Assembly: GCF_910596095.1 (NCBI RefSeq)
Contig: NC_056546.1
Location: forward strand, 22,162,425 to 22,226,424
Direction: 5' to 3'
DNA: 64,000 nt
Origin: Thunnus maccoyii
Taxonomy: Eukaryota; Chordata; Actinopteri; Scombriformes; Scombridae
The notes under the pieces are model-generated. The model was not told the origin of the DNA. It worked only from the letters and a program-made list of their open reading frames with translations, and made no database searches. The translations under genes were made by a program, and so were the position numbers. Of the stretch, positions 1-13,354 are shown piece after piece (the first letter of the stretch is position 1; each line of letters starts with the position of its first letter).

Positions 1-2453
1 TATATCAGCAGTACTAACAACATGAAGAGGTTTCCTAAACAAAACAAACAAACAAAAAAAAAAAGACAAACAAACAAACAAAAATTGGCTAAACACATTA
101 CGCAAAATGGTTTCCACTGTTTTCAAGAGCTCATTTTCCATATCACATTTCACATATCCACTGCAATAAGGCCTGAATTCTACTTTTATTAAGGAATCAC
201 TGAACAGTTTCTGTACCATAGGAACATGGGATGTGATTTGTCCTACATGGGGGTTACCGCTTCCGGTTCCAACACTAATGAAAGCAAGCAACAAAGAATA
301 GTTATGCACTGAAAATAACCTCGAGAGATAAGGAAGAGGTCATTTTCTCAAGCATTACTGAAAAGAAGTTGAAGTTGCTGGAGGAAGGAGAAGGATGCGG
401 CTCTAACAAAATAATCACAGTACTTGTGAAATCATCTGAGCTTGCATGGCCCCTACATGTAAAGGCGTACAAACAGTGTACCCCGTTACATACCTATGAA
501 CATACAGTATTATAAGGCACCTACAGCTAAGGGACCAAAACTCTTGAATACAGAATGTAACTCAAGCTTTATTACTTTCTCTCTGTGGAGATCTAAAAAC
601 AGCCATAGTTAAATTAACGCATTGGTACCTCTGAGACCGACCAAAGACACCTTGCATATTATGGATGTGGTGCAAACCCTGAGACTAAAAAAGTCTAGAA
701 AACTGTTGTTGCAAATTAATTATTCCAAGCAAATTTTAATTGAAACAAAACAAAAATAGTTCCTAGTAGTAGTAGATATTAAGGTTTCAGGTTTACATGT
801 GAAAAGGATTTTGTCTGAAGTGAAACAATGGTGTACAGTTCACTGAATTGATAATAACTTTTACTATTTAATTTCAATACTGCAAAAATAGCTGGATTAG
901 CCAAATGTTTGGTTAATAAAAGTTAACCAGTATTTAATAAGTTAACAAAGTATTTAATGAATAAATGCAACCTCTGTTAAAGTTCAAGCTCACCATGTTA
1001 ATTCAGCGTCTGGGAGAAACATGTCTGTCCACTGAATGAAGCTTATGTAGGCCACAGGTCCCCCTCCAACAGACCAGACACACATCTAAGAGGCTTTGAC
1101 ATGCTATCAGCAAGTCAGACCCCATTGTTACTCAAACTGGCACAAGATCACAATTCTTTTTAATCTCTCAAATGTAAACTGTATATACACATTTTGGTGA
1201 ACTGTATTGTAATTAGGGTGATGGGAATACTGCAGGGGAACACGATTAAGTTAAAATTAAAGACAAGGAAAATCAACTCTGCGTATCAATGAACAGGTGA
1301 CAATGTGACCTTGCCATGCTTTAATTTACATTACAATGCCTGTAAATATACATAAGGGTTGACTTATGGTATTAAACATGTAGTAGTTGCTGTAATTTAT
1401 AATAAAGCTAGTGTGTGTATTGTCCAAAATCAAGTACAAGTCTGAATTAAAATGTAAGCTTTGATCTAAATGCAAATTTTACACCCTCATCTGGAACGAC
1501 TACAACACTCAATATGCTCAAGGTTGGGAGAAATGTATTATGCTTTCAGGTTAGATACAATGCCTTTGCATATTAACAGTCGAGACTTGTGTTTCCCCAA
1601 AATAAAAAAATGTCAAGAGAGGTCAAATCAATAAAAAACTACCCCATAATGTTCAAAGCACATTTTTATGAAATATTAATAGCATTATTCTACTACTACT
1701 ATTCTAAATTTTAGTTATATTATCATTACCACAAGATGGTGATTAGAGACTTAGTAAACAGAGATAATGGTTTCTATTATCCCTCTAAAGAAAGGCAATT
1801 CTCTCCTGCAGAATTCAAATTTTGTGTTTCCCCTTTGGCCAATTATTGTGATGTTGTTCACCCAGAACCGAGTTATTTAAACAGTACAAGCTTTATTCAG
1901 CTCTGCCCCTTTCTGTGCAGGGAAAAGTAAGAAAATATCAGTTTAATTTTGACATTCACTCTCATATCTGTCGGTTTAATGTTTCAGTTATGTGAGCTGA
2001 TTTAACAAAGGAGATTTAACGTGTTAATTAGTGAGCAATAAAAGGTGCTGGTGGGTGGATTTTGTCGCCTTTAGAGCGTTATTATGGATCCCAATGCTTT
2101 TCTTGGCAAGACACGCCCTGCATAGCATTCAAGCGCTAAGATCGGCCAGGAGTCCACGCTCGCACTGCTATTTCCTAACTGTAATGGGAAACGTTAATTC
2201 TGAAGGACTATGAGATAACAGTTTGAGTCAAGCATGGAGGCTGTATTATGCGTAGCTTGGAAAATAACGATATTGGGCACTGAATTTGATAAATTTACTG
2301 TTTATCAGACCACAAATGAGACAATAATTAGCACGACACACCGACTCTCTCTCTCATTTGCTCTCTTCTTTACCGTCTCCTCCTGCTGGAGATAAATTAA
2401 CAGAGAGCAGCTGTTGGTTATTTTAGAGGCAAGGCAGCCGGCCATTGATGCCT
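1..2453. other. A+T-rich non-coding stretch, nothing recognised
   Basis: Many stops in all frames, short A runs and no domain-like translation. It may be intronic to the unidentified minus-strand gene that runs off the left edge, since that gene's 3' exons are not accounted for. A donor-like site on the minus strand near 487 (rc of a 'cataccta' context) follows a short open frame, but the exon would be only about 34 nt and I do not call it. Confidence 0.4.
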
Positions 2454-2468
2454 CCATTGCTTCTCTGA

Positions 2469-3127
2469 TTGTATCTCCAGATGAAGCCCTTACACCAGAT
2501 GCCCGCTGTCCACGCCTGCAGTGTAGAATCACTGATCCTTACTAAGAGCTATGATGTAGTAGCTTGTATGGGGCATATTGGAAACTGTCTTTCCCACCTT
2601 GTTCTAGCTCTATCCCAGACTCTCCAGACTGCTGGAGTTGATGCCTCAACAGAGAGCCTGAGGGCTGCTTCACTCCAGGCATTTGCTTTCATGACCAGAG
2701 AGCTTGGCAGACTGATGTTCATTTAGACCTTGACCCAGTGCCAAGTGTGGCTGAACTGGGGCACGATGAATACAGATTCCTTTTGACCTTGTTAGTATGG
2801 GTCATCCAGGTATTGCATACCGTCTCTTGCGGTCAAGAAGAATGAAATAGAAGGAGAGTTATGGATGTAACTAAAGGTCATACGAATTCTGAATAACCGC
2901 CAGAGTTCATTGTCACTGGGGGTCTTGACAAGAAGATTCTGTAGGAGACGACTGCTGGATGTCAGGCCCCTTTATCATGTTGCTTGCGTCATCCAGGTCC
3001 CAAATGTGACTTTGTTGATATTATGTCTCGACCTTCTGCGCATGAGCACGATGCATATCCATGTATTACGAATCATCTCTGGTGGTCATCCAGAATTCAT
3101 AGAACCTTAGTTACATTTGCAACTCTC
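2469..3127. mobile_element. Decayed retroelement fragment with gag-like frame and inverted terminal repeats
   Basis: On the plus strand an open frame ending at 2,726 reads as a helical, Leu/Ala-rich segment including ASLQAFAFMTRELGRLMF. I associate this phrase type with the gag of teleost tyrosine-recombinase (DIRS-like) retroelements. It is followed by a 274-bp block, 2,854-3,127, bounded by imperfect inverted repeats of about 51 bp: the left arm begins gagagttatggatgtaacta, and the right arm read in reverse begins gagagttgcaaatgtaacta. Inverted termini of this length fit DIRS-type ends. The family name is from memory and inference; the inverted repeats are seen directly. No recombinase or reverse transcriptase is present, so it is a dead remnant. 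Confidence 0.45.
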
Positions 3128-4041
3128 ATTTTCTCATCTCATTCTCCACCAGATAATGAATAAGTATATTTCACAAAATGTCTAAGTATTCCTTTAAGGC
3201 TTCTTCACCTTCAGGCTAACACTGCATAAGTAATTAACAAACCAACAATTTAAAATAAACTACTACTACAACATCATAAATTTGCTAATCTTATACACTA
3301 ACAGTAAACTAAAAGATGAGTAATAAAACATAGAGAGTTAATTCAATGAGCATTTTGTTCAATTTCTATCTGTTAGCCAGGTACCTAGTAATTGCATATA
3401 AAAGCCCCCCCCCCCAAAAAAAGAGAGAAAAAACGAACATTTCACAGTTGATCTCACAGAGAAACAAAACATTAAACTGCCGTAAGCTTGTCTTTAAACA
3501 AGGACATTATTTCAGGCATTTCAACCAATACCCCCATTCAACAAATCACTTTTCAGCTGAGGGAACACATGGCTCACAAATGCTAATGCACGCACTTAAT
3601 TCCAGGTAGTGCGTGTGTGTGACTTATTTACACCAAACAGAATACAAACAAGAGGCCCTTGAGGTGCCTAATGTCCCACAATTTTCCTCATCAATATGCA
3701 AATCTCTGCAGCAAAGTACTCCAATAGCTAATGCACTGTGATAACTGTACACAGTGTCTGGAACCTCTACTACAGTTACATTTTTTCAGTTAAGATCAAA
3801 GAAAAGATAGCTGCAGGTGTGTTTGCAGTTATTGCACTCAGTCCATGTCACGAGCGGCATTATTTATCATTTACAGAATCACAACTTTGAATATTGAACA
3901 TTTTTAGTAATATTATTATTATTATATCTTCAAGGCTGCTGTATTAGAGTCCATTATATACAGTAGCAAGGTGTTACCCATCCATAGTGAGACAAAACCT
4001 CCATTATGCTACATTTAAGAAGTTAAAATAATAATACGTAC
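3128..4041. other. Non-coding, probable intron
   Basis: No supported coding sequence. It contains a short C run near 3,403-3,413 followed by an A-rich stretch. It lies immediately 3' (minus strand) of a coding-like exon, so it is probably intron of the unidentified left-hand gene. Confidence 0.35.
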
Positions 4042-7000
4042 CAGAATTTCAGTGCATCTTTGGTGCTGTGGTTGGGGTGATGCTGCACATAGTGGAAGAG
4101 ACAAAGGAAATTCTCTAGACTCTGAAGGCTGACCTGATGAGAGACACAGATAAGACACAAGAGAAGCAACATGAATCAAACACAGATTATTACTTGCAGT
4201 CACATGAAGACAAACTGAAAGGAAAAATGCATTACATGAAAAAATATTACCCCTTCTACGCATTAAGGCATGACTGTCAATGATTTTATGATATGTAACT
4301 GTTATACACAATGGTAAAGTCCATTTGTTTGTGATGAAACATAAACTTATCCTGTTATATGGAACTATTACTCCAACCTTTATTCAGGTCAGCACTGCAT
4401 CTCATCAGGTGAGGAAATAATGACCATATAAAGATTAACTCAGCTTTATCACAGTACGGTCAGAGTCTGACCACAGAGCGGGACACTCTCACCACCAGAG
4501 TTGCCACCACAAGTGGGACTTTCTTAATAGTGAGACTAGCCACCTGACCGCTTTTAACTGTATTACTGGTTTCAGGGTAGTGTGTTAATACCTTCCTGTG
4601 ATCTTCTAAGCCAGCGTCCCTGTGGTCCCTCACACCACACAGGAGCTAGCTTTACGCCTCTGCTAATCTGACACCACTGACTGCATTCATTAATGCAACA
4701 CTGATCCCTGACTGATGTGGCTGCGCTAAGTGTCTGGGTCACAAAGCCACAGAATAGACACTATGCAGTACCAATCACATTACACACAGTCTGACCTATG
4801 CTGGCACTAAACTTACTGACAGAATGAAAAAAAAACAATCAACACATATAATTCACTGATATTAGAGGGCTTTACCATTTTTTATTATAAAGAGATTCTA
4901 ACAGCCGTGTAGTCTGTGGGTTTGCTATAAAGTGGAAAGCTTGTGAGATTAGTCAACAGTCGAGTCTTTTCAATTAGCAACAGATACCAATACAGGTTTT
5001 TGAAAACCAAAGTTAGTGATAACAGGGAATATATCTGACATATATCAGTTATCAAACATTTCTTTTTTGACATTATGATTAATAAAATGCCCCAATGTCC
5101 TCAATGTTCCTTGAAGCTACTGTAAGGCAATACACCAAGGCAAAATGTCCCTTTTTCATTCAAAATGTTTTAACCTGAATTACAAACTTACAACAAGATG
5201 AAAATTGTCAAGACTATTCTTTAACCTGTCAAAATGAAACACAATCACACCTCTTCAATAATCATCAAATGTAAGCTAAACACTAAGCTAAAGCTAGTTT
5301 GGTAAAATAAAATGGGATTTGGCAAATAAATGTGACCTCAATGATTATTGACACTATTGAAAAATACAGTATATCCCATCTTGTGCCCAACACATTTCTA
5401 AATAAGGTTCCCTTAAAGCTACCCTGTGGAGGTTTTTGACCATTAGTTATAGTTTTCTATGGAGCAATTCTTTTACAAATCCCTATTTTGTTTATATGAT
5501 ATGTGTAAACAGGGATGCATGCGCAAAAGCATGCAGGTGATGCAATATATACCCTTGACGATTGTTTCATGCTATTCTACTGACTGACAGTTGGTGGCAG
5601 CAACATGAAAAAAAGAGAAGCAATGAGCCAGCAAAGGTGGTGAAGAAGAAAACTGCTAGCAAGTAAACACGGGCAGTAAACAATGCAGGATTTAAAATAT
5701 TTTTAAAATCTGCTTTACAAATGTTTCATGAGGAAGGAGATTCATTCGACATGTTTGTTAAACCTCGAGGATACACACAATGCATTTTGGTGAGAAATAC
5801 TGAATATAAACAGAACTCCACAGGGCACCTTTAATTCACTTTCCCTTGAAGGAAATATATATCAACCAACACTGGCACTGACCTTATTATGATGGGTTTT
5901 TTTTAATATAAATGTACAGTTTGCAAACTCAGGTTCTCCACAAAATAGAAAACTGGTAGTATCACTCCATAGAAATTTGGATATAGTGATATCTTTGTGC
6001 AGGCAGGTTATGTCACAGTGACACCACAGCAAATCATTTAGTGACATGGACATGGATTTCTGCAAGGGCTCAAAATGGAAGCCATTACCATTACATATGT
6101 AAGAGCAGAAAGTGACAAAAACAGAAAGCGAGTGATGTAAAGCAGCCCTTTAAAGAGAATATGGCATAATTTATAGTTATAGTGTGTTTACTATTTTCTG
6201 TGTCTAGTTTAAATGTCTTAAAACAGCTAAATCAGCTATGCATGTCTGTGAAACAGATTTTCTCACTCTCCGTGACTAAAACACAAGAGGGAAACATTCA
6301 AATCAGTTATTCAGGTGCCTGCAGTTTTGTCACACCTCGACTTTTGCTGCTAACCGTCACAGTGAGTACACCAGCCGAGGCTAAAGTTATGGCAAACACC
6401 AGCTCTGTTGTACATTTGTGTTGTGAGTCAACTTCCTTCCTGTGTCACACTGTAAAGCAAGTCTTGTTTTCACATGATTAACTTTGTTAACACTATGACT
6501 GGAATTAAAATAGATCTGTTTGCATGACTGATTGTTACAAGCTAAAAGATGCGCATGTTTAATGTGCAGCGTCCTAGAATCTTAGGTGCCAGGTGATGAA
6601 GATGCAGAGTTGACCACACTCACCGGGGTCAGAGAGGGCCAGGGAGGGTGAGACTTCAACGGCTGAGGCAACAACCCACCCAAGCACTGAGGAGATGGGT
6701 GGGTGGGTAGGTGAGAGGGGGGGGGGGGGGGGGGGGGGGTCACTGCACGCCAGGGGGCTGGACAACATCACACACAGGAGGAGGGAAGAGAAAGAAAGGC
6801 ATGGATCATGAGAGAGACAGGAGAGGACAAGGGCAAAACATGAAGGTAGACAAGAACAAAAAAAGATGAAAGAAATAAATGCAGCAACAGATGAAAGCAA
6901 AGATAAACAGGAAAGGGGGTGACTAGCCGGAAATAAAGGCTTCAAAGTTGCCAGAACTGTTATTAGTTTAATAAATAAACCCTGGAGCTAAGCTGGAGTT

Positions 7001-10000
7001 TTGCATTCAGTCTATTAAAATTAATCTCCCAAAATGAGTATCTAAAATGACTTGGTTTGTCCTTGTGTTGTCAGTGTACCTGCTGTGGCTGTATTCCTCT
7101 TATGGGAAAAGGAAACTGAGAGTGGTTCACGATAACACTAATTTCCCAGCAATGGGGTTGTTTTTTCCTCTGAGGCTCTAATCCAATATTACAATGCACT
7201 CAGCACAAACCAGTCGGGGTGATTTGATAATGGAGAGACTGCCAATACTGATTAATACAGCTTGGGAGGGAAATCAACGGTTCACAAAACTCAAGAGGAA
7301 ACACTTTGTAAACAAAAAGAAAGCTTTGACCTTTCCTCTGTGGTGATCTTTATTTTTTCATATTGCTCACTCTCATATCGAGCCCTTTGTTTTTTTTTTT
7401 TAAAGCTATTTCACGATTTGCTGACATAACCTGTTTAACATAATTTAACCACATTTGGATGATAATGTGAGTCTATTCAACAACCTCGCTTGCTGTGCAG
7501 GTTTATCCGCTGCAAAGAGAAATTAACCTGCTACATGATGATAAGAAAGACACAAACAACATAGATTCACTTCAGACTTGAGTGAAAATATACTGCTGCT
7601 TTTAATAATACTTAACAAAATACTCTTTTTCTTGCCTGGTTCAGAATAAATAGAGGTCAGGTTCAGCTACAACCTGGAGCTGCCACTTGCTAAAGATATT
7701 AGCTCGTACTTCTGTTTGTATATCTAAGTCTCTATATCATTTTCCTTGGTGAAGCTGCCGTAATTGCTCAGACACGGTTGCTGTGACCTGTGTTTTTTTT
7801 TTTTTTTTTTACAATGCTTTTATCCAACATGGCGATCATGGGAGGCCTAGTCATGGGAGTCTAATGGCTGAGTCACCCACGCTGGTACAGACTTTCCTCT
7901 CAAGCTTGCTTTGGATAATTGGGTAGACTACAACTTGGCAGAGGCAGTGAAAGCGATGTGATCCTATCCTCGTGAGAGAGAGAGAGAGAGAGAGAGAGGA
8001 CGTGGGGCGTTGGTTATGCAATGTTTTTTTCCGGTTTGAGATCCCTGCTGATCTAATTTGACATTTGGGTGATGATGAGCGTCATGAGGAGCCCCTAACG
8101 TTCTGCATTTCCTCACAAACTACGAGTCAGAGAGCAGAGCCGTTTCACACAACACTACAGATAACTTTTTTTTCTTCCCTCCTCATTAAGACAAACCACA
8201 AAATGTCAAGAGGATACCATCAAAAAGCATGCTTGTGTTTTTGTCAGTGTCAGTCTGTACCGTCACAAGCAGTGACCTTTATTCAAGCTTAGCCACTGTG
8301 CAGGAAATGAAAATGTGTCACTCTTGGCTTCACTGTTTTCATTACGAGTAGATAGCGTGCAAGCTGCTGTTGGTGAATATGACAGTCCAAACAGCATGCT
8401 CTGTCCTTTTTTCCCCCCAGTGGACTGGAGAGTCTGTGTTTTTGAGGGAGAGAACTGACTAAATAACATGCCACTGGGTGGAAAAAGCTGAGACGCAGCA
8501 ACGGCTGGAGTCTGACTCAACCCAGAACCAGAGAGATGAATTATTCATCCATTCAGCCAATCGTTTGGAACGGCCCTGAGACCAGAGCGAGTAGGAGTTA
8601 GGTTGAAACTAAGGGGAGGAACAACAAATGCAGATGTGAAACATGTCCTGTGGTCAACCAGCAAGCCTTAGAAAGTGACTTCACAAGATTGATAAACAAC
8701 ATCATTCAGACATCCTAGAAGTCATGAAAGTCACACTGTATACAATTAAAATGTGATCAACAACCTTTGGTTAAAGTAGTGTGATGATCACAAGACATCA
8801 TGGTCAGAGCCTGACTGCATGCTCTTTATGTTTGGACTGTAGCGCTTGACTTTCATTCAAAGTGCAATGTCCTTAGTCATGGTGAATTCACTAAAAAGTG
8901 CTGATTTTATTAACAGCCAATTACCGTGGAAGATATGAAACAGATTCACTGCACTAATGTGTTGCCAGATATGCTGTAATATTAGTAAGCCTGCTATTTC
9001 TACAATCTTTTGACTTTTACAAAAGTCTCGTAAGGACTGAAATATATCAGTGTGATTCTAACACAGTGGGTAGATTGGTTTTGAAAGAAGAGCTCCCCCA
9101 TCACTTGAGGTTAGGCGTTACAAAGTGTGGAAACATGACGGCTGACAAATCTCCAGTCCAAACAGTTTTTCAGTTTCAGGTTACTCCGGAAATTACTTAT
9201 CTGAAAGAGTCCCATGAGTCTTCAAAAATGCAACTAAGTTATCATTCGCATTGTCTAAGACAGATCATATCCTGTACGTTCATTGTTTTGCTGCTTTTAA
9301 AGGCTACACATAATAAAACAATTAACATATTAGAAAAATCATGCATTAACAAATAAATCAGAGTGAAACTAACATATTACTTTGCACATACAGGCCTTTT
9401 GATAAATGATATTGGCCAGTCAGTCTCATCCACCCTCAAAATAAAAAGGAAAACATATTAGGAATATTTTTTCCGCTCTACTAGACTGCTGTATGAAAAT
9501 TATACAAGACCAGTTAATGTAGCAATTACTTTTATACACTTTCGGTGATCTTAGTAGCTCAGATATGGAATATGATCCATTTTCATTATAGTTAATTGCT
9601 TTGGATAGCTGGAGCTACATATTACAGCTGACCTTACTGCCAGACAAACTACATAGCATAATGTCTTTAATGACACTGTGCAGCCTTTTATCAAAATATT
9701 ACAGACATACAGACATCTCTTATATTGTTCAGTCTCGACAAGCCAAATAATAAACTTTGAGGATGAAGGTGAACCCGCACTAATGTTCTCATTCCCTCCT
9801 TTGCCTTACGCTTTGCCCGACAAGTTTAATCTTCTTTAGACAAGGATTCAGGGGCTTTACCACAGAAGGAATGTAAAGCACAGAACTGAGCTTAGAAAGC
9901 TAATGACAAGTAACGTAGGAGGAATATGTGAACAGCGTTGTCCCATTTCAGAAAATCACTATATTTAATCAGCTCTTACACACACACATATCCGTTGTTA

Positions 10001-11429
10001 GAGATTAGGTGACGAAGTGCAGACAATGGGACATTTACATTTTAGCCCATCACGATAACAACGGTCAAAAACATGACTGATGTTAGACCAACAGAACAAT
10101 ACTTACAAGATAAACCCGATCACCCCGCAGGAAAATGCCAACCGCAACCTCAGGTCATCTTGTGTCATCCATTTCCATGCAAGAAGCTAAATTCAATCAG
10201 AGTTAACATTAGTCCGAGACTGTTACTGGCTGAATTTAAAGTCATTTAAGAGCGAGGCAGAGCCAGCACAGATCAAATGGTTGGAGCCGCTGGGTACCAG
10301 AAGACAAAAAAAAAGTGAAGTGTTTCAAACACCTCGCTTTGGTGTTTTGAAACATCCTGTTGGCTCATAATGAAACTGAACAATCCACAAGCAACATAAA
10401 CCTGGTCTCCTGCTTGGTTTCTGGCCAGGTAGCCATTCAACTAAAATGACTCCGCTAATCAAGATTCAGAGAGACTGGGCAGAGTGGAAAGCGTCCCCAC
10501 AAACACTTCTCATTCAAGTATGCCTGAGGCAAATTATCTTTGCAGCAGGACGCACTAATATGGTGGTTTTGGCTCCATATAAAGGAGGATTCTGAAGAAT
10601 GAAAAGAAAGGCTCAAAGCCAGTAATCCTGTTATTCTATGGCTGAAATAACAGTATGCTGCTTTCTTGTAAATGCTAGAAATTACATATACAAAATGATT
10701 TTTAGGTAATGCTGTTATGTGGGAGAATGGATGCGATAGGTGGGAAACTAATCCACAACCATGGAACCAGCGCTCTCCTTCAGGTCCACCTAACATCCCT
10801 TTTTAGACTGTTTCTATTGACCCAAAAAATATTACAGGCTTTAAAAAAATAGTAGAATATTTTTATGGTGTTTCTATTTACTCAGCAAAACAGCTACTGA
10901 GAGCGGGAAACAGAAAAGAGGAAGACTACAGTCAAACATCAGGTCAGGGTTAACACCAACCCAATGAACCATCAAGGCATCCCAGAACACTTACTGACCT
11001 TGGTCATTATGCTGCGGGTAAGTGACTGAAATACCAGCAAGAAATTTACTCCTGCTAAAAATGAAGATGCAAAGAATAAAAGATGAGGAGGGCAGAGAAA
11101 AAGAGCTTGCTACTTTATTGATTACTGCAGGAGCAAATGTCTTTTGCCTTCTACCCTTAACAGTAAAGTATGATCACAGGATTGGCTGCTGAACAGCAGG
11201 ACAGAGTCTTAAAACAAGGACAGTTCCAAAGAGCGCTTTATGTTTACCTGAATACTGACTGCGGGACGGCACTTTAGGCAACATGGTAGGAAGTTACAGC
11301 AGATACTGATGCGATTGGCAGAATGAAATGGAGCAAAATATTGTGTGCAAACTGTATTCATGTGAGTGCTACAGCCTGTCACTGTGTGTCCACGGATTGC
11401 AGCTGTGCTCACTTCAACATCTCTCTACA

Positions 11430-11462
<33 letters not shown>

Positions 11463-11959
11463 AAAATACACAGGACTTTGATCACTGCCAAGTTGACAAG
11501 CGGAGGATCAAACATGGTCGTCCCGAGAGAGTCGTCACAGTGAAAAATGACATTAAAAAGTTACCATTAATAGAAAGCCAGAGCCTCCTTAGTGCCGTCC
11601 AAGTGTTTTTCAAGTGTATTACTATGACAACTGAGAACAAGCCAGCACCACTTCTCCAGCTGATATCCTAATGCACACCAACATGATTAACAAAGCGACG
11701 AAGCATAACACACCATCAAAGACATGATGACTATAGCGGAAGGAAGTCATTATTTCCCAGAAAGGAAAAACCCCCACAGGCTAACTCAACTCTCATTAGC
11801 TTTAAAAATGATAGCAGGTCTTTCTTCAAAGGACGACTCGCACATTATAAATCAGAAATAATAGACTAACATAATGGCTAAATCTGCTCATCTGTGCCCT
11901 GAAGTCTGATCCTAATCCAAGTCTCGTGATCTGGCTGCTGCTGGTTGTCTGACCGGGAA

Positions 11960-11992
<33 letters not shown>

Positions 11993-13169
11993 GGCCTAAC
12001 AGAGTTGTCAGAACCACAGCCACTCACTGCCTACACAGGAACGAAAGTGCACTTGCGCAACACTTGTAATGAACAATCTGTGGTTCACACCTGCCTCTAC
12101 CTCTGTGCTGTGACTCACCGGTGGTCCGTCGTCTCCTGTTTGTGATGTACAGTCAGTTAAATTTATGGTTACAAAAATGGTGCTTGGGGACGCTGAAGAG
12201 GCACATCCCGTGCTAAACGGAAAATCATTTTCTTTCAGTGTTATTTTTACTTCTCAGTGTTACCACAATGACAGAGTGACAAGAACTGAATGATTCTTGA
12301 AAGAACTGAATGACTCTTGACTTGACATGACTTGAGGAGGAAATAAAACAGACAATCAGTGGTCTGCATATCTCCTTACAGGTCCTGCATTTTAAATTTA
12401 AAGGGGGTTTCTCTAAACAAAACATTTGTCTATGTGTCTTTGTCACTCTATCATTTTCTGTAGCTGCAGAGCATTTTGCAACAGTCTCTTCTAACTCATG
12501 GTCAGTCACTGTGAAACAGCCGAGGCAAAAACAGAAAGTAATTTAGGCAGTTTAAATTACAAGTAACAGACCGAACAATGTTTGTTATTGTTGGATGACA
12601 TTGCCTCAGTGAACATTTTATTCAGCCTGGAATCAAGCAAAAAATCTCCAGCACCCTACAACATTTTAGATGCAGTGACAGCAAATATTTGCATTATGGT
12701 GTGACAAATTAAACAATAAACCTTTGTTATTTCACAGAATAACCAAACTTATTCTGAATCTGCGAGTCAGAAAGTTACATCATTGTGAAATTTCCACTAA
12801 GCCCTTATGAATTAAATACTGCAAAGGAGCAGTTTTGAAACTTAAACATGATGAAAAACAACAACAAAAAAACCCCAAATACTATATCTCCATCCTTAAA
12901 AGGGAGAAGTGCATTGAACAATTTGATATACCTGACTTTATTAAATACTTTCCAAAGTTCTTAAGGCTTTTTCCAGGACCACAGCTGTATGAAAAGTGAG
13001 CATCCCCACTACAATGAGAAAGCAGCCTGAGCTGAGTCTGTATCACACCGGGCTCAGCCTTCACACAGTGACTGACAGCAGCGCCTACCTGCAGATCCGC
13101 TCCTTGAAGTCTGCAGTCCATGTACTTTTCCCACGCAAATGACAGATCGGTCTGCTGTGGACTGGCCAT
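4042..13169 (-). CDS. Unidentified vertebrate gene, 5' part (minus strand, incomplete)
   Basis: I do not recognise this gene. The proposed start is ATG at 13,169 (GACATGG context, first in-frame ATG after an in-frame stop), giving MASPQQTDLSFAWEKYMDCR and seven more residues to a GTAGGC donor at 13,088. That exon ends in phase 0. The exon at 10,107-10,186, between a TTTAG acceptor and a GTAAGT donor, continues in phase 0 and encodes WKWMTQDDLRLRL followed by a hydrophobic AFSCGVIGFIL. A third exon at 4,042-4,133 (acceptor CATCAG, donor GTACGT) encodes SLENFLCLFHYVQHHPNHS, which looks genuinely coding. A weak 43-nt exon at 9,633-9,675 would bridge the phases exactly (2 to 0) but has a poor polypyrimidine tract. 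In human the gene on this side of NID1 is LYST, but these residues do not match the LYST N-terminus I know. The exons are convincing; their joining into one gene and the product are uncertain. Confidence 0.45.
5413..5834. mobile_element. TTAA-flanked MITE, copy 1 (piggyBac-like)
   Basis: A 422-bp block bounded by TTAA, with inverted ends: left ttaaagctaccctgtggagg, right actccacagggcacctttaa. The same ends and internal words (for example 'tttacaaatgtttcatgagg') recur at 49,988 and 61,426. TTAA target duplication is the hallmark of piggyBac transposases, so the assignment is inference from the ends alone; no transposase is encoded. Confidence 0.6.
6717..6739. repeat. Poly(G) run, 23 bases
   Basis: An uninterrupted run of 23 G after a (GGGT)n-like stretch. 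Such runs can form G-quadruplexes and are prone to length error in sequencing. Immediately upstream on the minus strand is a possible 63-nt exon (6,629-6,691) between CTCCTCAG and GTGAGTG. It does not fit the phase of the neighbouring exons, so it is not called. Confidence 0.9.
7974..7999. repeat. (GA)n microsatellite
   Basis: About thirteen uninterrupted GA dinucleotides. No gene association is seen beyond being intronic to the unidentified left-hand gene. Confidence 0.9.
11439..11462. repeat. (CA)n microsatellite
   Basis: About twelve CA repeats following a CT-rich stretch; a simple, probably polymorphic marker. Confidence 0.9.
11960..11991. repeat. Poly(G) run, 32 bases
   Basis: The longest homopolymer in the window, 32 G. 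The apparent poly-Gly and poly-Pro frames across it are artefacts of the run. Its assembled length should be regarded as approximate. Confidence 0.9.
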
Positions 13170-13354
13170 GTCGTCCACACCTCCAGGTGCAACACCAATC
13201 AGGGCGTTGAGGAAGTCAAGAATAACAAAAGTCTTCCTCCCCAGTCCTCCAAAGTGCTCCGGACAGCACCGAACAAATCCCCAAATGTTCTCCTTGAGTC
13301 GGTCATAGCAGATTCATTATTCACTGTGCTGCTTTTCCACTTTTAAAATGGGCA

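Noticed and set aside
6574..6945. 123-codon minus-strand frame with a poly-Pro run
   Set aside because: The Pro run is the poly(G) tract on the other strand. The possible 63-nt exon inside (6,629-6,691) has good splice signals but introduces a stop or wrong phase when joined to its neighbours.
11826..12145. Frames with poly-Pro or poly-Gly
   Set aside because: Translation of the 32-G homopolymer, not a protein.
1..13169. lyst (Chediak-Higashi gene) as the identity of the left-hand gene, from human synteny
   Set aside because: The exon peptides do not resemble the LYST N-terminus as I know it; synteny alone is not enough.
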